From assembly GCA_905193395.1 (NCBI GenBank), contig CAJJOO010000090.1, positions 1 through 6,401 of the forward strand: DNA of 6,401 nt. The letters are read 5' to 3'. Within the stretch, counting starts at the first letter, position 1, and each line of letters starts with the position of its first letter. Below the pieces are notes generated by a model, which worked only from the letters and a program-made list of their open reading frames with translations, was not told where the DNA came from and ran no database searches. The position numbers were made by a program, and so were the translations under genes. Shown here piece after piece: positions 5,060 through 6,401 of the stretch. The stretch is from an uncultured Porphyromonadaceae bacterium (GTDB lineage: Bacteria; Bacteroidota; Bacteroidia; Bacteroidales; Muribaculaceae).

Positions 5060-6401
5060 ATGAAGAAATATATAATCATGGCGCTTGTCGCTTCGGCCGG
5101 TCTCGCCCTCACCGGTTGCAACGACTTCCTGGACGACAACCGCTACCCGGTGACTGAAATTGTCAACACACCGGAATACTGGTCGAATTCCAGCAACGCT
5201 CAGTTGCAGGTAGACCGTTTCACTGACGAACTCTCGCAGGGCTACGGCACCGACCAGAACGGATGGTTCTACTTCAAGACCCTCAACGACGACCAGGTGG
5301 GCAGCAGTTTCGCAAACTGGGCATATCCCACCATCCCCTCGACCGCAACAAGCGACTGGAACTTCCGTGTTGTCCGGGGTACAAACTATGTGATTGAAGG
5401 TGTGGAATCGTCGAGCCTCTCGGCCTCCGAAAAAGCCAACTTCATCGGTATTGCCCGCATGGTTCGCGGATACACATACTACAACCTCGTGCGCAAATAC
5501 GGCGACGTGACCTGGATTGATCATGTTGTTGATGTAGCCGATACCGAAATCCTCGACGGCCCACGCACAAAGCGCGACGAAGTGATGGATTATGTTCTGG
5601 CCGACCTCCAGTATGCTGTACAGAACATCAGTGCCGACGACTCCAAGACCACATGGAGCAAGGACTATGCCCGCGCAATCCTAAGCGAAGTTGCCCTCTA
5701 TGAAGGTACCTTCTGCCGCTACCGCACCCAGGCCGACAACGGTTATGCTCCCGACGAAGAACGCGCCAAGAAATATCTGGCCATCTCTGCCGAGGCTTCC
5801 GAATATCTGCTGGGCAAATACGGTTTCTGCGACGACTATCAGTCGATTTACAACTCGACCTGGACCGGCGATACCAACGCCGGCATCACAGCCCTCTCGA
5901 CCAACCCCGAACTGATTGTGGGCCGTCGCTACGATCAGGTGAACGGACGTAACGGCATCATCGCCTACACCTGCTCGTCGACCACGACCCGTGGTCTGTC
6001 GCTGGACGGCTTCAACGCCTTCCTCTTCAAGGACGGCAAGCCCCGTGCCCTGACTTCGCTGGACAACAGCCTGGTCGGCGAACCCACCACCTTCGAAGGC
6101 GAGCCCGCACTCTCAATCCAGAAACTTCTGGACGTACGCGAAGCACGTCTGTCCATCATCACCGACCCCTATGTATACTACAAGGGTATGGAATGGTCGC
6201 GTGCCGGCGCCTCCGGCATGACCTCGTCGTCGGGCTTCGGCGTTGCCAAGTTCGACAACATCAAGTTCCCCGTCAACCAGCGTAACAACACCGGCCAGAA
6301 CTACACCTCCTGCCCCCTGTACTGGACTTCGTACATCGCATGCAACTATGCCGAGGCCAAGGCAGAACTCGGCCAGTTCGGTCAGACCGAATTCAAAAAG
6401 T
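5060..6401 (+). CDS. SusD/RagB-family nutrient-binding outer-membrane lipoprotein (3' end cut by window edge)
   Basis: This is the surface lid and substrate-binding partner of the SusC barrel encoded just upstream. The frame is open for 447 codons to the right edge with no stop; the family is usually about 500-650 residues, so the C-terminal part is missing. Residues 1-19 are a lipoprotein signal with lipobox LTGC and Cys20 as the lipidation site, followed by NDFLDD, a common SusD start with acidic residues that fit surface export. The SusD-like N-terminal helical (TPR-type) region includes IARMVRGYTYYNLVRKYGDV (131-150) and YARAILSEVALYEGTF (203-218). Near the truncation is YAEAKAELGQ (430-439), the family's late helix motif. 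It is rich in Trp, Tyr and Phe, as expected of a glycan-binding protein, but the binding residues cannot be assigned. The 12-bp gap after susC implies one transcript and probably coupled expression. ATG 5060 is set by the lipoprotein signal. Substrate unknown. Confidence 0.97.
   Translation, partial: MKKYIIMALVASAGLALTGCNDFLDDNRYPVTEIVNTPEYWSNSSNAQLQVDRFTDELSQGYGTDQNGWFYFKTLNDDQVGSSFANWAYPTIPSTATSDWNFRVVRGTNYVIEGVESSSLSASEKANFIGIARMVRGYTYYNLVRKYGDVTWIDHVVDVADTEILDGPRTKRDEVMDYVLADLQYAVQNISADDSKTTWSKDYARAILSEVALYEGTFCRYRTQADNGYAPDEERAKKYLAISAEASEYLLGKYGFCDDYQSIYNSTWTGDTNAGITALSTNPELIVGRRYDQVNGRNGIIAYTCSSTTTRGLSLDGFNAFLFKDGKPRALTSLDNSLVGEPTTFEGEPALSIQKLLDVREARLSIITDPYVYYKGMEWSRAGASGMTSSSGFGVAKFDNIKFPVNQRNNTGQNYTSCPLYWTSYIACNYAEAKAELGQFGQTEFKK

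Noticed and set aside
4793..5524. A 243-codon minus-strand open frame spanning the susC-susD junction
   Set aside because: It overlaps two certain genes on the other strand and has no recognisable protein features; it is a codon-bias shadow.

Overview
The window looks like a chromosomal segment from a gut-type Bacteroidota, most likely order Bacteroidales. The main evidence is an adjacent SusC/SusD pair, a family arrangement essentially confined to this phylum. Supporting signs are the lack of Shine-Dalgarno sequences before the genes, a Bacteroides-type -7 box (TATCTTTG), and coding DNA that is clearly GC-rich next to AT-rich intergenic DNA. The GC-rich codon use would suit Muribaculaceae or Alistipes-like lineages better than classical Bacteroides, but this is inference and the genus cannot be fixed from the sequence.

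Layout: positions 1-1132 hold two minus-strand genes. A small outer-membrane beta-barrel protein (626-1132) lies 34 bp upstream of tsaD (1-591, cut by the left edge), the tRNA threonylcarbamoyladenosine transferase subunit. A 417-bp divergent intergenic region (1133-1549) follows. It contains a good promoter for the barrel gene, several short direct and inverted repeats that could be regulator sites, an A/C-rich G-poor tract, and a 40-nt imperfect stem-loop ending 32 nt before the next start codon. The plus strand then carries a full-length SusC-type TonB-dependent transporter (1550-5047). Twelve bases later comes its SusD-type surface lipoprotein partner (5060 to the right edge, truncated).

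Function: SusC and SusD are expected to form an outer-membrane complex, with a SusD lid over a TonB-energised SusC barrel, importing an oligosaccharide or other large nutrient. It is probably the start of a polysaccharide utilization locus continuing to the right of the window. No glycoside hydrolase, SusE/F protein or regulator is visible, so the substrate cannot be named. SusC lacks an N-terminal STN domain and no sigma/anti-sigma pair sits beside it, so control probably comes from a regulator elsewhere and/or from the long structured leader.

I found no clearly novel gene system. The most interesting part is the susC leader and operator-like region (about 1230-1549).
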